From a virus: 24,010 nucleotides of DNA. The position numbers and the translations under genes were made by a program. Under the pieces are notes generated by a model. That model worked only from the letters and a program-made list of their open reading frames with translations, did no database searches and was not told where the DNA came from. Location: IMG/VR virus record IMGVR_UViG_3300042542_001192, positions 1 to 24,010 of that record; one strand, written 5' to 3'. Below, piece by piece: positions 23,146 to 24,010 of this stretch (position 1 is the stretch's first letter; the number at the start of each line of letters is the position of its first letter).

Positions 23146-23535
23146 TCACACCCCGATGTTCAGGCCGGTGCCGGCTGATGCAGCAGTGGAACCGGGCGCG
23201 ATCTTGAGGCCGGTGCGGGGCTTGTCCTTGGCCTTCATCGCAGTGGTGCTCTGCACTGCTGTAGGTGTCTCCTGCGTGGTCTGGACGGCATAGGCGCCCT
23301 GCTGAATCAATGCACGCGCAGACATGGCCTGCTCCTCAGCAAGCCGCGTCTGCTGTTCCGCCATGCGCGTGTTCGCCGTGTCGATCTGCTGCTGCAGTTG
23401 ATCGGCCAACAGCTTCTGCTGCTGAGCGGCCTGCTGCCGGTATGTCTCCATGGATGCGTTCTGCCGTGCGATGTCTTCTTCGCTCGGACCCTGGTAGACA
23501 ATCTGCGGGGGCTGTGGCCGTGATCCGAAGCACAT
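23146..23535 (-). CDS. small MCFG-type protein upstream of portal (copy 2)
   Basis: 129 aa when started at the ATG at 23535. A TTG two codons upstream is in frame, but AGGAG lies seven bases before the ATG and only one base before the TTG, and the paralogous gene upstream also begins MCFG, so the ATG is preferred. Residues about 18-75 form a Gln/Ala-rich predicted coiled coil. The C-terminus reads RTGLKIAPGS, a short linker, then AGTGLNIGV, matching the end of copy 1. The gene starts two bases after the stop of copy 1, and its own stop is one base from the portal start, so the three genes are one transcription unit. Function unknown; a virion or assembly role is inferred from position. Confidence 0.8.
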   Translation of the reverse strand: MCFGSRPQPPQIVYQGPSEEDIARQNASMETYRQQAAQQQKLLADQLQQQIDTANTRMAEQQTRLAEEQAMSARALIQQGAYAVQTTQETPTAVQSTTAMKAKDKPRTGLKIAPGSTAASAGTGLNIGV

Positions 23536-23537
23536 GG

Positions 23538-23942
23538 TCAAACTCCTGATGTGATGTTGAGTCCGGTGCCAGCGCCGGCCGTGGTGGGCGTAGCCCGGTC
23601 GATGCGCAGCCCGCGCTTGCCAGCCGGGCGGCTCATCTCGGCGCGGTCACTGCCCAGCACGGGCGCCGTTGCCGCCTTGTCCGGCGGTGGCGTGCCGATC
23701 AGCGCTGCCATCCGCGCGGCATTGGCAGCGGTGTCATTCGCGCGAGCAGTCTTGACATCGCGCAGCTGAGCCAGTGATTCCTGTTGCGCAGTCAGCGCCT
23801 GGTTCAGCTCGCCCTGCTTGACCTTGATGGCGCCATCCTGCGACTGGCGCATGGCATCCATCTGCATCTGCGCCAGCCGGTCATAAGCGCCGGTGTCGGG
23901 CATCGTGATGGTGGCCGGGCTGCCGCCCCCTCCAAAGCACAT
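23538..23942 (-). CDS. small MCFG-type protein upstream of portal (copy 1)
   Basis: 134 aa, beginning MCFGGGGSP and ending AGTGLNITSGV. The middle (about residues 15-70) is Gln/Ala-rich and looks helical or coiled-coil; the C-terminal third has an RGLRIDRATP stretch. The start is supported by GGAGG seven bases upstream of the ATG and by the TGATG overlap with the preceding gene. The next gene encodes a second protein with the same N-terminal MCFG and C-terminal GTGLNI signatures, so the two look like tandem paralogues. Proteins of this look sit just before the portal in T7-like marine phages (recollection, not checked). A minor head or connector-associated virion component is possible by position only; no catalytic motif is visible. 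Confidence 0.8.
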   Translation of the reverse strand: MCFGGGGSPATITMPDTGAYDRLAQMQMDAMRQSQDGAIKVKQGELNQALTAQQESLAQLRDVKTARANDTAANAARMAALIGTPPPDKAATAPVLGSDRAEMSRPAGKRGLRIDRATPTTAGAGTGLNITSGV

Positions 23943-24010
23943 CAGAGATCCTCCACGTTGAGCGGCAAATCTTTCTCCTCCTCCAGCAACCGCTGCAGGT
24001 AGGTCACTAC
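23942..24010 (-). CDS. 3' end of an unidentified gene (partial)
   Basis: Only the last 22 codons are inside the window. They read VVTYLQRLLEEEKDLPLNVE followed by DL and a TGA stop, an acidic, probably helical tail. The stop overlaps the ATG of the next gene in a TGATG arrangement, the same coupling seen between other genes of this cluster, so it is very likely a real coding end in the same operon. In T7-like phages this position just before the portal holds small accessory or virion genes. The fragment is too short to assign a family. Confidence 0.6.
   Translation of the reverse strand, partial: VVTYLQRLLEEEKDLPLNVEDL

Overview
The window is a late structural and lysis block of a T7-like podovirus (Autographiviridae-type gene order). 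Every gene I can support reads on the minus strand, so transcription runs from position 24010 towards 1. The order is the classical T7 one: portal (gp8), scaffold (gp9), major capsid (gp10), tail tubular A (gp11), tail tubular B (gp12), gp13-like protein, gp14-, gp15- and gp16-like internal virion proteins, tail fibre (gp17), then a lysis region. The DNA is GC-rich, by eye around 60% or more. The small 'MCFG' proteins before the portal and the 'DGsIta' repeats in the fibre remind me of cyanopodoviruses, but the host cannot be fixed from this window alone.

Layout in transcription order. 24010-23146: the end of one gene and two small paralogous MCFG proteins. 23144-19256: portal, scaffold and capsid, followed by a strong intrinsic terminator at 19192-19221, in the same place as T7 Tphi. 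19148-15209: the two tail tubular proteins. 15212-4047: a gp13-like protein, then four ejection-type proteins of 293, 1075, 1106 and 1091 aa. 4005-1779: a tail fibre/tailspike with a pectate-lyase-like beta-helix and a stand-alone decapeptide-repeat protein. 1743-1: a lysis/accessory cluster with a 59-aa membrane/coiled-coil protein, a 63-aa hydrophobic protein, a 269-aa probable virion protein, an L,D-transpeptidase (YkuD)-fold enzyme, and the first codons of a further gene.

Genes are packed tightly, mostly with ATGA or TGATG stop/start overlaps. No gene-free stretch exceeds 300 bases; the two longest gaps (20501-20604 and 19149-19255) flank the capsid gene and carry hairpins. I saw no tRNA, CRISPR array, insertion sequence or integrase.

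The unusual content lies within and between these standard genes: an extra beta-rich domain inside the capsid protein; three tandem copies of a beta module inside tail tubular protein B; a degenerate M23 peptidase-like domain followed by an RlpA-like double-psi barrel on the gp15-type protein, which suggests that murein cutting during DNA entry sits here rather than on gp16; two near-identical tandem duplications in the 1106-aa protein; and a 35-nt element shared by the leaders of the tail tubular A and tail fibre genes, part of a wider set of CTRCA-N4-TGCAG palindromes near gene starts. I did not find a wholly unknown multi-gene defence or metabolic system.
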